Source: Sulfuriroseicoccus oceanibius
GTDB taxonomy: Bacteria; Verrucomicrobiota; Verrucomicrobiia; Verrucomicrobiales; SLCJ01
Assembly (NCBI RefSeq): GCF_010681825.2
Contig: NZ_CP066776.1
Coordinates: forward strand, 434,001 to 498,000
Length of the DNA: 64,000 nt
Reading direction: 5' to 3'
Of this stretch, positions 46,904 to 56,045 are shown piece after piece. The position numbers and the translations under genes were made by a program. Within the stretch, counting starts at the first letter, position 1. Each line of letters begins with the position of its first letter. The notes beneath the pieces are model-generated. The model saw only the letters and a program-made list of their open reading frames with translations. It did not search any database and was not told where the DNA came from.

Positions 46904-49900
46904 ATGAGCGACCTGCAGTTAGGCATATACGAACGCCCTCTTGATATTGAACTAGAGGAACTGCTGCGCAATCAGCCTGAACTCAAGGCCACGCTCCGAA
47001 AGATTGACGACGAGGCTGCGCCACATCTCTACGCTCAGTTTGTCGGGCAACTTGTACAACAAGCTCTCCGCATCGAAAGCGCTGACCGCAGAATCACCCT
47101 GGTCAACCGACTGGTCGAGCTACTCTCAGAAACTGAAGGTCTAGACTTCCTAGCAAGGAAGCAATTGCTAGATCGCCAAGAGTCTCTCCTACTAGAGGTC
47201 ACATCAACGCCAGAATCACTACCTCGCCCGGCGCTTCCCGTTTACACAAGCTCCCTTCATACGGGCCAAGGTTCAGATCCACCGTTGGAACATGAACTGA
47301 GAGCGGAAATTAAGACTGCCGACTCAGTAGATATTCTAGTGTCATTCATCAAGTGGTCCGGTCTCCGATTACTTCTTCCGGCATTCAAATCGCTAAGTGA
47401 ACGTGGGATTCCAGTACGTATTATTTCGACGAGTTACATGGGAGCTAGTGATCCCAACGCTCTGGAGTGGCTCGCAAAGCAGCCTAACGTCAGCGTCAAA
47501 GTCTCGTTCGATACTACAGCCACACGCCTCCACGCCAAGGCTTACCACTTTGTCAGAAAGACGGGTTATTCCTCAGCCTTTATAGGATCGGCGAACATGT
47601 CTCACTCTGCAATGACCAGCGGTTTGGAGTGGACTATGAAAGTGACTCAGCAAGACATGGCACATGTACTTGAGCGCTTTTCAGCTGAGTTCGCTACCTA
47701 CTGGGAAAGCCCTGAATTCGAGCGCTACACTGAGAATGACTTCTCGCGATTTAGACAGGCGATTCATCGCCATCGAACACATGACAACGGGATCCCAACA
47801 TTCTTTGCTGAGATTCATCCGAAGCCGTTTCAGCAACGAATCTTAGAAGCATTGAATGCAGCCCGCTCGCGCGGTCTAAAGCGTAATCTAATCGTTGCTG
47901 CGACAGGTACAGGAAAGACCGTCATCTCCGCACTCGACTATCAATCTCGAGTCCAAGCCTCTAAGGCTCAACCAAAGCTACTCTTTGTAGCTCATCGAAA
48001 AGAGATTCTCGAGCAAGCACTTGGCTGTTTCCGCACGGTTCTTCGAGACCAAAACTTCGGTGAACTTCTCGTCGATAGCTACCAACCCACTGAGTGGCAA
48101 CACGTCTTCGCTTCAGTCCAATCCCTAAATAGCAACAAGCCGTGGGCTCGATTAGGTCCAGATCACTTTGATCATATCATTGTCGACGAGGTGCACCACG
48201 GCCCAGCAAGCAGTTACCGCGCAATTTTCGATGACCTAAAGTCCACCATTTTGCTTGGACTCACCGCGACGCCTGAACGCATGGACGGAGCTTCTGTGCT
48301 CGATGACTTTGGCGGTGAATTCGCTGCAGAAATCAGATTACCCGAGGCTCTTGAGGAAAAACTGCTGTGCCCGTTCCACTACTTTGGAGTCACTGATAAT
48401 GTCGATCTGAGTGGTGACCACCTATGGAGAAACGGCCGCTACGATCAAACCGCTCTCGACAATGTGCTTACGGGCGACCACCTCGAAGCCAGGGAGCGTC
48501 TGGACATGATCCTCGCCGCACTGGAGCGCTACCATCCCGAATATCGCGCTGCGCGCGCGGTTGGTTTCTGTGCTAGCAAAAATCATGCACACTACATGGC
48601 AGATAGCTTTAAGAAGGCGGGCATTTCTGCAGCCACTATCCTTGGGGACACGCCTCGAGACGAACGGAAGAACCTCATGCGTCAGTTCCGTGACGGTAAG
48701 GTGACTTTCCTCTTCACAGTCGATGTCCTCAGTGAAGGGGTTGACGTTCCAGAGATCGACCTCGTTTTATTCCTCCGCCCAACCGAGAGCCTCACTGTAT
48801 TCCTCCAACAACTTGGTCGAGGCCTTCGCCATGCCCCCGAAAAGGAGTGCCTTACCGTACTTGATTTTGTGGGTCATACACACCGCAACTACCGACTCGA
48901 AACCAAGTTTACCGCTCTGCTTTCACGACGTCGTCAACGTCTCGACAAAGAAATCGAAGACGACTTTCCTCATCTAGCACCAGGCTGCAGCATCCAACTC
49001 GAGCGGGTGGCTCGAGAGCGTATCCTCCATAAAATAAAATCCGTCTTATCCAACCTCAACCACTTCGTCCCTGAGGTCATCAAGACATGGGAACAGACAT
49101 CTACAAAGCCTTTGACCTTCGGGAACTTCCTAGCCGAAACGGATCTCTCACCAATCGATGTTCTTAAACGCAAAACGTGGTCCGAATGGAAGGCAAGCGC
49201 AGGCCTCATTCCAAAGCCCGAGGATCCCTATATTACTCAAGGTCGCAAAGCTCTTAGCCGCATTGCGCTGAGATCCGATCCGACTCTGCTTACACTCATC
49301 GAATCGCAGGAATCTCGCAGCAGGCAATCTGACGAAAAATTGGAAACCGCCCTTCATTACCTCTTCTGGGGACGCAGCGGCAAGGAATTAGGCATGCAGT
49401 CGCTAGATGAATCACGAACTCGTTGGCTCAAGAATCAGTCGTTAGTCGCAGATGCGAAGGAAATCGCGGCTTGGCGTAGATCAACAACCCCTCACGTCAT
49501 GCGCGAGTGTCCACTTCCGTACCAACATTCTCTCAAGCTCCATGCCGCCTACGGCTCAGCTGAGATCAAAGCTGCTTTTGAGCTCTCATCACTGGAGAAA
49601 TCTGGCCCAGCGGGGCAGGGTGTGATCCACGTAAAGAAGCAGAAAACATACATTCACCTCGTTACATTCCGGAAGGAAGAGAACGATTTTTCACCTTCCA
49701 CTCGTTACCAAGATTACCCGATTAGTCCGACCAAACTACACTGGGAAAGCCAATCGACGGTCACTCAATCTAGCCCAACTGGACAGAACTACATCCACTT
49801 CAAAGAGCGGGGTTACACGATCCTATTTTTTGCTCGTCTGGAGAAAAAAACCGATGGTGAAACCTCTCCGTTCGTTTTCTTGGGGCCCGCCAGATCACTC

Positions 49901-49993
49901 ATCTCGTTCAAGAACGACCGCCCCATTTCTATGACTTGGGAGCTCGAATACCCAATACCAGCCTCTCTCTTCGAAGAAGCTAGAGCTATTTAG
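46904..49993 (+). CDS. PLD-like nuclease / SF2 helicase / DUF3427 protein
   Basis: 1029 aa. Residues about 110-270 form a phospholipase-D-like domain with an H-x-K motif (HAKAYHF, near residue 209) and the SAFIGSANMSHSA continuation. An SF2 helicase follows: Walker A ATGTGKT near 333, DEVHH near 427, GLTATPERMDG, and motifs V/VI in VDVLSEGVDVPEIDLVLFLRPT and QQLGRGLR. Residues about 700-1029 match the layout of DUF3427 proteins. Such proteins occur singly or in defence islands and are thought to act on nucleic acid. Only one PLD half-site is visible, so a dimer would be needed. Codon use is less GC-rich than in neighbouring genes, which suggests transfer. It stands alone, with no methylase or partner nearby. 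Confidence 0.9.
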   Translation: MSDLQLGIYERPLDIELEELLRNQPELKATLRKIDDEAAPHLYAQFVGQLVQQALRIESADRRITLVNRLVELLSETEGLDFLARKQLLDRQESLLLEVTSTPESLPRPALPVYTSSLHTGQGSDPPLEHELRAEIKTADSVDILVSFIKWSGLRLLLPAFKSLSERGIPVRIISTSYMGASDPNALEWLAKQPNVSVKVSFDTTATRLHAKAYHFVRKTGYSSAFIGSANMSHSAMTSGLEWTMKVTQQDMAHVLERFSAEFATYWESPEFERYTENDFSRFRQAIHRHRTHDNGIPTFFAEIHPKPFQQRILEALNAARSRGLKRNLIVAATGTGKTVISALDYQSRVQASKAQPKLLFVAHRKEILEQALGCFRTVLRDQNFGELLVDSYQPTEWQHVFASVQSLNSNKPWARLGPDHFDHIIVDEVHHGPASSYRAIFDDLKSTILLGLTATPERMDGASVLDDFGGEFAAEIRLPEALEEKLLCPFHYFGVTDNVDLSGDHLWRNGRYDQTALDNVLTGDHLEARERLDMILAALERYHPEYRAARAVGFCASKNHAHYMADSFKKAGISAATILGDTPRDERKNLMRQFRDGKVTFLFTVDVLSEGVDVPEIDLVLFLRPTESLTVFLQQLGRGLRHAPEKECLTVLDFVGHTHRNYRLETKFTALLSRRRQRLDKEIEDDFPHLAPGCSIQLERVARERILHKIKSVLSNLNHFVPEVIKTWEQTSTKPLTFGNFLAETDLSPIDVLKRKTWSEWKASAGLIPKPEDPYITQGRKALSRIALRSDPTLLTLIESQESRSRQSDEKLETALHYLFWGRSGKELGMQSLDESRTRWLKNQSLVADAKEIAAWRRSTTPHVMRECPLPYQHSLKLHAAYGSAEIKAAFELSSLEKSGPAGQGVIHVKKQKTYIHLVTFRKEENDFSPSTRYQDYPISPTKLHWESQSTVTQSSPTGQNYIHFKERGYTILFFARLEKKTDGETSPFVFLGPARSLISFKNDRPISMTWELEYPIPASLFEEARAI

Positions 49994-50200
49994 GAAGATA
50001 AGCAGACCTTCCCAGCCGGCTCCGCCTACAATCGAGAGCGGTGATGCTCACCGCACTCCCAAACACAACTTCGTGAGCTTCGTTTCTTCGTGGTTCAAGT
50101 GATCCCTCCGTGCTCTCAGCGTCCTCCGGGGATCCAATTTCAGCCCGCAGACAGCGGTTAGCTTGAAAACTAGCAGCCGGTTTGCTCCACTGATCAACGC
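49994..50200. repeat. Second hairpin family plus 'cttcgtgagcttcgtttcttcgtggttc' fragment
   Basis: GCGGTGA-TGC-TCACCGC at 50038-50054 follows 'ccggctccgcctacaatcgaga' and precedes 'actcccaaacac'. The same phrase with stem GCAGTGA-TGC-TCACTGC is at 57334-57350. The 'cttcgtgagcttcg' fragment is at 50070-50098. The remaining bases up to the RDD gene hold nothing I recognise. Confidence 0.7.
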
Positions 50201-50689
50201 ATGCCCGACGCCGAGAAACCAAAATGTTCCACGTGGAACCCATATCACGCACCTGCCGCGTCGCCGAATGAGGAGGTGGTGGATGCATTTCATCAAGCCT
50301 CATTCAACCAAGCCGGCATGACTGGGCGCTTTGCTCATTTTCTCCTCGATGGCATGCTGTGGCTCATACTCAACGCCGTGGTCCACGCCAACGCCGAGAG
50401 CTTAGGGATCGATCTTTTCAAAAGCGGACCAATGGGCTTTCTGCTCACGCTGATCGTTTTCTTCCTCTACTTCGCCGGGCTCGAATTCTGCGTGGGCCGC
50501 ACCATCGGCCAAGCCTACACCCGAAGCAGGGTGGTGAATCACGAGGGCAAGCGCATCACCTTGCGCCAAGCGTTGCTCCGTACGTCGATCCGGCTGATCC
50601 CTTTGGATCAGCTCTCCATCTTCGCCGACCAAAAATCCACATGGCACGATTTGGCATCCAAGACAAAAGTGGTGACCAAACGCCATTGA
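50201..50689 (+). CDS. RDD-family membrane protein
   Basis: 162 aa. The first conserved Arg and Asp of the RDD family are in TGRFAHFLLDGMLWLILNAVV, and the final Asp is in STWHDLASKTKVV. Three hydrophobic segments lie at about residues 43-60, 75-95 and 118-130. RDD proteins are small inner-membrane proteins, some linked to Na+/H+ exchange; the role here is unknown. A parS-like palindrome (50225-50240) lies inside codons 9-14. It is the first of four closely packed genes (RDD, TfoX-N, LysE, PLA2-like). Confidence 0.87.
   Translation: MPDAEKPKCSTWNPYHAPAASPNEEVVDAFHQASFNQAGMTGRFAHFLLDGMLWLILNAVVHANAESLGIDLFKSGPMGFLLTLIVFFLYFAGLEFCVGRTIGQAYTRSRVVNHEGKRITLRQALLRTSIRLIPLDQLSIFADQKSTWHDLASKTKVVTKRH
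50225..50240. promoter_or_regulatory. parS-like site A
   Basis: TGTTCCACGTGGAACC: the inner 14 bases GTTCCACGTGGAAC are a perfect palindrome and match the ParB-binding consensus TGTTTCACGTGAAACA at most positions. It is inside the 5' part of the RDD gene. Confidence 0.75.
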
Positions 50690-50719
50690 TACCCACCTCC
50701 ACTTCGCTTCGCCCTGCCC

Positions 50720-51049
50720 ATGGCCTATGACCTCCAACTCGCCGACCGCGTCCAGTACCTGCTGGGCGATCGCCCCGACCTCACCGTACGCAAGATGTTT
50801 GGCGGTATCGCGTTCCAGCTGGGCGACCACATGGCCTGTGGGGTGCTAGGAGGGGAGTTGATCGTCCGATGCCCGAAAGAGGGCACAGAAGGCCTTCTGG
50901 AGGCTCCAGGGACGCGTCCGTTCGACTTTACCGGCAAAGCGATACGCGGCTTTGTGATGGTCGAGGTGGACTCCTTGGACGACGAAGCTCTTGCTGCGTG
51001 GGTGCTGCGCGGGATGGAGTACGCGGAATCCCTGCCACCGAAGAAGTAA
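50720..51049 (+). CDS. TfoX N-terminal-domain protein
   Basis: 109 aa. The conserved opening of the TfoX/Sxy N-terminal domain is present: LADRVQYLLGDRPDLTVRKMFGGIAFQLGDHMACGVLGGELIVR (Lys-Met-Phe-Gly-Gly core). The C-terminal SLDDEALAAWVLRGMEYAESLP matches the family end. The C-terminal domain of full TfoX (competence regulator) is absent, as in many stand-alone COG3070 proteins of unknown function. Its stop overlaps the start of the next gene (TAATG), so translation is probably coupled. Confidence 0.9.
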   Translation: MAYDLQLADRVQYLLGDRPDLTVRKMFGGIAFQLGDHMACGVLGGELIVRCPKEGTEGLLEAPGTRPFDFTGKAIRGFVMVEVDSLDDEALAAWVLRGMEYAESLPPKK

Positions 51050-51666
51050 TGCTCACTCCCACCTCAGCGCTGACCTTCTTTGCCGCGTGTATCGTGCTGG
51101 CTCTGACCCCAGGACCGGACAATTTGTTCGTCCTCAGCCACTCGGTCACCCATGGCGCCCGCGCCGGGTGGAAAATCATCGCAGGGCTTTGCTGCGGCGT
51201 GTTGGTCCACACCCTCGCTGTCGCTCTCGGCGTGACCGCGCTTCTCAAGGCCTCGCCAGCAGCCATGAGCGTCCTGCAATGGGGAGGCGCCGCGTATTTG
51301 GCCTATCTAGCGGTAGCTGAAATCCGATCGGCACAGGCGAACCACGACACCTCCGGCAGCCAACCGAAAGCCGTATCCAACCTGTGGCTCCGCGGGTTTG
51401 TGATGAACGTCACCAACCCGAAAGTGGCGCTGTTCTTCCTCGCGTTCCTACCGCAATTCGTCGATCCCTCCGAATCCATCCCGCTTCAGATCACCCAACT
51501 GGGCATCCTTTTCGCTCTCAGCACATTGTTGGTCTTCGGATCGATCGCCTCTTTGGCCGGATCGATCGCGAAGCGATTGCTGGCTCATCCGAGCACACGC
51601 AAGGTGATGCACTATCTCTCGGCCGCTGTATTCCTCGGCATCGCCGTCCATCTCGTCGCCTCATGA
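51049..51666 (+). CDS. LysE/RhtB-family amino-acid exporter
   Basis: 205 aa, typical length. The N-terminal family signature is VLALTPGPDNLFVLSHSVTHGARAGWKIIAGLCCGVLVHT. The middle block LWLRGFVMNVTNPKVALFFLAFLPQFV is also diagnostic. Six membrane segments are expected. It exports amino acids or related metabolites by proton exchange; the substrate cannot be read from the sequence. The start overlaps the TfoX-like stop by one base, and its own stop overlaps the next start (ATGA). Confidence 0.93.
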   Translation: MLTPTSALTFFAACIVLALTPGPDNLFVLSHSVTHGARAGWKIIAGLCCGVLVHTLAVALGVTALLKASPAAMSVLQWGGAAYLAYLAVAEIRSAQANHDTSGSQPKAVSNLWLRGFVMNVTNPKVALFFLAFLPQFVDPSESIPLQITQLGILFALSTLLVFGSIASLAGSIAKRLLAHPSTRKVMHYLSAAVFLGIAVHLVAS

Positions 51667-52145
51667 CCCGTTTGAATCTCCCGCTGATCGCATCCGCTCT
51701 GTGCCTGATGGTTCTCGCCAGCTGCCAATCTCCGAAAACACTGCGCCCGTTCACTACCGACGGCTGCTCGATGTTTCCAGATCGCTCACCCGACGGAAAG
51801 TACGATTGGAAGGACTGCTGCCTAATCCACGATGTGGCTTACTGGCAGGGTGGAACCCGAAAGCAGAGAGAGGCCGCAGACCAGGCGCTCCATGATGACG
51901 TTCTTGCTGCCACAGGTGACGCTGCGTTGGCGGCCACCATGTTCCGCGGGGTTCGATTAGGCGGCAGCCCATACTTCCCGACCGGCTACCGCTGGGGCTA
52001 TGGCTGGAGCTACAGACGCGGATACAAACCGCTCAATCTGTGGGAGAAAGCGCAGGTAAAAGCCAGACTGCATGACTACCTGGAGGATCGGCCGGACAAA
52101 CGAAAAGTACTTGAGCCCGCGAACCCGCAATTGTTCGCAGAATAA
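51663..52145 (+). CDS. Phospholipase A2-like lipoprotein
   Basis: 160 aa. The lipoprotein signal peptide ends with the lipobox LASC (Cys at residue 21). A phospholipase A2-type core follows: TDGCSMFPDRSPDG (Ca-loop-like) and DCCLIHDVAYWQGGTRKQREAADQAL, which holds the catalytic His-Asp in the canonical CC-x2-HD-x2-Y context. Activity on phospholipids or a lipid-binding role in the envelope is the likely function. A Tyr/Trp/Gly-rich stretch follows (TGYRWGYGWSYRRGY). Translationally linked to the exporter gene by a 4-base overlap. Confidence 0.85.
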   Translation: MTRLNLPLIASALCLMVLASCQSPKTLRPFTTDGCSMFPDRSPDGKYDWKDCCLIHDVAYWQGGTRKQREAADQALHDDVLAATGDAALAATMFRGVRLGGSPYFPTGYRWGYGWSYRRGYKPLNLWEKAQVKARLHDYLEDRPDKRKVLEPANPQLFAE

Positions 52146-53059
52146 TCGCTGAAGCAAAGCCCCGACGATCCCAAAGGAATCACCGGGTGATGGCACACAA
52201 AGACGGGGCAAGCAAGGGTGGCCCCACCCTCGGATTCACCGCGTCTTCGCATCCAGCCCTCAATTTGAAACCACGGAGGACTCAGAGAACACAGAGGGAC
52301 TGTTTGAACCACGAAGATCCTAAGTTCACGAAGGAAGATTTGGGAGTGCAGCGAGAATCACTGCTTTCAATTCAAGGCGGAGCCGGTCTCAGTTGCCCCC
52401 AAATGTGCATGATCCCGCCGCTCCAACTCGGATCAATCGCCACAAGAATCACAAGGCGTCACGAGAAGGAGGGTAGGGGAACGCCCCTGAGCTCTCTGCG
52501 TGAGCCCTTCAAGTCGACGGCAGGAATGCAGTCCCCCAGCACTGCGCGTCCGTGGTTCGGGCGCTGAACGAATGACGGAGCTTTCCGGGCAACGACAAAA
52601 GTGTCGTTGGTCCATCTGGGAAGAGTGTTCGTAAGGGTTGCGATGGAGCACCCACACTCCTGTGGTTGAGGGGGGGCCACGCCACCACCCAGCAAGGTCA
52701 GCATTCCCCACCTCCCAAGTCCTCCCAATCCTGTAATCTGCGGAAAAAAAGCGACCAGTGGTGACCGACGCCCCCTTCCTCTCCGTCGGAACTAACCGCC
52801 CTTCCGGATCTCTGGGTCTCTGCGTGAGGCTACAATTTCTCACCCGTGAGAAAATTCCTAATCGTGACCGAGCGAGCCGAAAATGCGTGCCAACGTGAGT
52901 CGAAAAGCCCCCGTTTTACCGAAAAGTGTCGCACGCGGTTCATTTTCAACAACCACAGTCAAAACCGATTGAGAAAGAAGATCAGTTCCAAGCCAAGCCT
53001 GGGTGCTCCAGAAGCGCACCTACAAACACATAACCCACTAGCAATAAACCACTTACCAA
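52146..53059 (-). repeat. Composite repeat (reverse orientation) and unassigned DNA before the mnmG 3' end
   Basis: 'gaaccacgaagatcctaagttcacgaagg' is at 52306-52334, followed by the second hairpin family ('ggagtgcagcgagaatcactgc', imperfect) near 52345-52366. Then one composite element: a degraded hairpin III near 52516, CAACGAC/AAAAGT at 52590-52609, a weakened hairpin at 52648-52667, the 'cctgtaatctgcggaaaaa' module, and 'ctctgggtctctgcgtgag' ending at 52828. Bases 52850-53059 hold no gene I can support. Seen from mnmG, the element follows its stop in the sense orientation. Confidence 0.75.
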
Positions 53060-54931
53060 CTAACCAATCCGCCTGTTTTTCTCCAACCAGACAGACAAAA
53101 GTGAGATATCGGCAGGTGTGATTCCGCTGATTCGCCCAGCCTGTCCCAGAGTGCGTGGTCGCACCTCTGTAAGCCGCTGTCGCGCCTCTTGTTTGAGGCC
53201 ATGAATCGCGAAATAGTCGAGGTCGGCTGGAAGCTCTCGGGATTCTTGTCGTTTCACCCGCTGGACCGCATCTTCCTGCCGCTGGATGTAGCCAGAATAT
53301 TTGACCTCGGTTTGCACCAGGGCGTGCATCCGCGGATCAATCTGCGCCTTCAATTCATCAGGCAGACCGTCGAAAGTGCTCTCAGGTCGGCGCAACCACT
53401 GCGCGGCTGAGTGCTGACCAATACGGAATTTGTCCAACAATTCGACACCAGCAGCGAGCTCCTTGCGCTTCCACGCGGTGTGTTTAACCCGTTCGCGATC
53501 GATCAACCCGGCCTCTGCTGCTCGGTCGGTGAGACGCAAATCGGCATTATCCTGACGCAGTAGCAGGCGGTATTCGGCGCGGGAAGTGAACATCCGATAG
53601 GGCTCGATCACTCCCTTGGTGACCAAATCATCGACCATCACTCCGAGATAGGCCTCATTTCGGTTGAGCACGAGGGCTGGTTTTCCGGCCACTTTCAAAG
53701 CGGCATTCGCTCCTGCGATAAGCCCCTGACCGGCCGCTTCCTCGTATCCGGACGTCCCGTTGATTTGTCCGGCGAAGTAAAGTCCGCTGATGCGCTTGGT
53801 TTCCAGCGTCGGGAAAAGCTGGGTTGGAGGGCAGTAATCGTACTCCACCGCATAGCCCGGACGCAGGATCTGGGCATTTTCCAAGCCCGGGATCGAGCGA
53901 ATGAATGCGTACTGGACCTCGTAGGGGAGGGAGGTGCTGACCCCATTGACATAGTACTCCTGGGTGTGGCGGCCCTCCGGCTCAAGGAAGACCTGGTGCC
54001 CCGGCTTCTCTGCGAAGCGGACGACCTTGTCCTCGATCGACGGGCAGTAGCGCGGCCCGACACCCTCGATCTTGCCTGAATACATCGGGCTTTTATCGAG
54101 GTTGTCGCGGATCAGATCGTGTGTTCCCTCATTGGTGTAGGTGATCCAGCACGGCTGTTGTTCCACGTGGAACACATGGTTCTCGTCGTAATGGTTGAGC
54201 GTGAAGAGCGACCGATCCTTCTCAATACGCCATGGAACGTACGAGAATGGCTGCGGCGGCGCGTCTCCGACCTGCTTCTCGCACTTGGTGAAGTCAATCG
54301 AGCGACCGAGCAATCGGCAGGGAGTGCCGGTTTTAAAGCGATCAATCTCAAACCCGAGATGGGCCAACGAGTCCGAGAGGGTCGAAATCCCATCGCCCAT
54401 CCGGCCTCCACTTTGGTTCTTCATCCCCACGTGCAACAGCCCACGCATGTAGGTTCCCGAGCTGATCACCACGGATTTTGTGGCAAAGATCATGCCGAAG
54501 GTCGTATGCACACCCTTGATCGCATCGTTCTCAACCAGGATCTCCGCAACATTCCCCTGATGGATGTCGAGGTTCGGAGTCGACTCCAACACGTACTTCA
54601 TCCGGAATTGATAGGCCTTTTTGTCGGCCTGGGCACGAGGTGCGCGGGCACTGGGCCCTTTGGTCGCATTCAGCATGCGGAACTGAATGCCGGTGGCATC
54701 CGTGTTTAGTCCCATCTCACCGCCCAACGCATCGATCTCACGAACCATATGGCCTTTGCCGAGACCACCAATTGCAGGGTTACACGCCATCTGTGCAACG
54801 GTATCGAGGTTCTGGGTCAGCAAGGCGACACGGGCACCGACACGCGCGGCAGCCAATGCGGCTTCAGCACCAGCGTGGCCGGCACCGACCACCAGTACGT
54901 CGTAGTCTACGGGATAGCGGAAATCTGACAT
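53060..54931 (-). CDS. mnmG: tRNA uridine-5-carboxymethylaminomethyl(34) synthesis enzyme MnmG (GidA)
   Basis: 623 aa. The FAD-binding [28 protein letters not shown] is at the N-terminus, [24 protein letters not shown] and [20 protein letters not shown] follow, and [31 protein letters not shown] is in the middle. The C-terminal helical domain ([15 protein letters not shown]) binds MnmE and tRNA. With MnmE it modifies wobble uridines. In many bacteria gidA lies near oriC together with parAB. No rsmG, parA or parB is seen beside it here, but a perfect parS-like site is embedded in its sequence (54159-54174, encoding VFHVEQ). Confidence 0.97.
   Translation of the reverse strand: MSDFRYPVDYDVLVVGAGHAGAEAALAAARVGARVALLTQNLDTVAQMACNPAIGGLGKGHMVREIDALGGEMGLNTDATGIQFRMLNATKGPSARAPRAQADKKAYQFRMKYVLESTPNLDIHQGNVAEILVENDAIKGVHTTFGMIFATKSVVISSGTYMRGLLHVGMKNQSGGRMGDGISTLSDSLAHLGFEIDRFKTGTPCRLLGRSIDFTKCEKQVGDAPPQPFSYVPWRIEKDRSLFTLNHYDENHVFHVEQQPCWITYTNEGTHDLIRDNLDKSPMYSGKIEGVGPRYCPSIEDKVVRFAEKPGHQVFLEPEGRHTQEYYVNGVSTSLPYEVQYAFIRSIPGLENAQILRPGYAVEYDYCPPTQLFPTLETKRISGLYFAGQINGTSGYEEAAGQGLIAGANAALKVAGKPALVLNRNEAYLGVMVDDLVTKGVIEPYRMFTSRAEYRLLLRQDNADLRLTDRAAEAGLIDRERVKHTAWKRKELAAGVELLDKFRIGQHSAAQWLRRPESTFDGLPDELKAQIDPRMHALVQTEVKYSGYIQRQEDAVQRVKRQESRELPADLDYFAIHGLKQEARQRLTEVRPRTLGQAGRISGITPADISLLSVWLEKNRRIG
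54159..54174. promoter_or_regulatory. parS-like site B, inside mnmG
   Basis: TGTTCCACGTGGAACA, a perfect 16-bp palindrome, two symmetrical changes away from TGTTTCACGTGAAACA. Coding context is preserved. Confidence 0.8.
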
Positions 54932-55247
54932 CGGATGAATATGGGTAGGGGAGTGAACTCCCGGGTTTCCGCCCGTGGGCGGGCGTTACCATAGATGCAT
55001 CCCAGCGCCGTGACAACCAGCCGCAAGAAGCAAGATCGATACCGACTTCCAGACCTCTCGACTTCCCGATCCCGCGGTCGCGGGACTGCGCTTGAGGCGC
55101 AGCTTCCCGGCGTTCAGCCCGTTGTTGAGTGTTCCACGTGGAACACAGCCGCTCTCCCGTTGGGAAATCCTCGTTGGGTACAATGATTCACTGGAAACAG
55201 CGGCGGGGATCCCTTACAAACAAAGGAGCTTCCACCATTCCTCCACC
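54932..55247. other. Divergent intergenic region between mnmG and cdaA with small hairpins
   Basis: 316 bases. Two GC hairpins with GT loops: CCGCCC-GT-GGGCGG at 54969-54982 and CCCGCG-GT-CGCGGG at 55071-55084. The parS-like site C follows at 55130-55145. Both gene starts must draw promoters from here; no box is convincing by eye. Confidence 0.6.
55130..55145. promoter_or_regulatory. parS-like site C, between mnmG and cdaA
   Basis: TGTTCCACGTGGAACA, identical to the site inside mnmG and a perfect 16-bp palindrome. Intergenic, about 120 bases ahead of cdaA. Confidence 0.8.
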
Positions 55248-56045
55248 ATGTCTATTTGGCAATACATCCAGGACTACTGGCGCGCGCCGGTTGAGATCCT
55301 GATCCTCACCATTCTCCTGTACCAAGTGTTCCTCAACTTCAGGGCCACCCGTGCGGCGAGAATCTTGACGGGATTGCTGACGCTGCTGGTGGTCTTGACC
55401 TTTTTGTCCCAGGTGCTCGATCTCAAAGTGATCGGTAGTTTGATCAGCAGCTTCTACCTGATCCTCTCGGTCGCCTTGGTCGTGATCTTCCAGCCGGAGC
55501 TGCGTCGCGCACTGGCGAAATTGGGAAGCCACCGCTTTTTCGATCTCAACACATCCGAGAGCGATTTCATCGAAATCATGGTCGAATCGGTGAAGACCCT
55601 TTCCAACAAGCGCTTCGGTGCCCTCTTTGCATTTGAACGCCAGATCGACCTGGATCCCCACTTGGAAACAGGGGTCGAATTGGATGCCAAGATTTCGCCC
55701 GAGCTGATTGCCACGATCTTTCATCCGCGCACTGCGTTGCACGACGGCGGGGTCGTTCTGAATCAGGACCGGATTCGGGGAGCCGGATGTGTGTTTCCAC
55801 TGTCGCAAAGGGAAATGACCAACCGATCGATCGGTCTGCGTCACCGAGCTGGGCTGGGGATCTCCGAAGAAACCGATGCTATTGCCGTGGTCGTGTCCGA
55901 GGAGACCGGCAATGTCTCGCTCTGCCACGGCGGCAAGATCGAGCAGAATATCAAAGTCACCGAGCTGGCCGACCGCCTGCGCCAACTCTTGAACGAACAA
56001 ACCGCGAACGACAATGAAAGCGATCAAGAATCTTCTGTTTCGTAA
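55248..56045 (+). CDS. cdaA: Diadenylate cyclase CdaA
   Basis: 265 aa from the ATG at 55248. Three N-terminal membrane segments (EILILTILLYQVFLNF, ILTGLLTLLVVLTFLSQVL, LISSFYLILSVALVVIF) are followed by the DAC domain: FQPELRRALAKLG, the ATP-binding TALHDGGVVL (DGG in place of the more usual DGA), and GLRHRAGLGISEETDAIAVVVSEETG with the RHR motif. It makes cyclic di-AMP at the membrane, which governs potassium and cell-wall homeostasis. Frame upstream to 55092 is open but not CdaA-like. The tiny membrane protein gene that overlaps its 3' end replaces the usual cdaR. Confidence 0.94.
   Translation: MSIWQYIQDYWRAPVEILILTILLYQVFLNFRATRAARILTGLLTLLVVLTFLSQVLDLKVIGSLISSFYLILSVALVVIFQPELRRALAKLGSHRFFDLNTSESDFIEIMVESVKTLSNKRFGALFAFERQIDLDPHLETGVELDAKISPELIATIFHPRTALHDGGVVLNQDRIRGAGCVFPLSQREMTNRSIGLRHRAGLGISEETDAIAVVVSEETGNVSLCHGGKIEQNIKVTELADRLRQLLNEQTANDNESDQESSVS

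Noticed and set aside
52846-53121. GTG-started frame of 91 aa after the repeat at 52.8 kb
   Set aside because: No ribosome site, low-complexity composition, and overlap with the mnmG 3' end.
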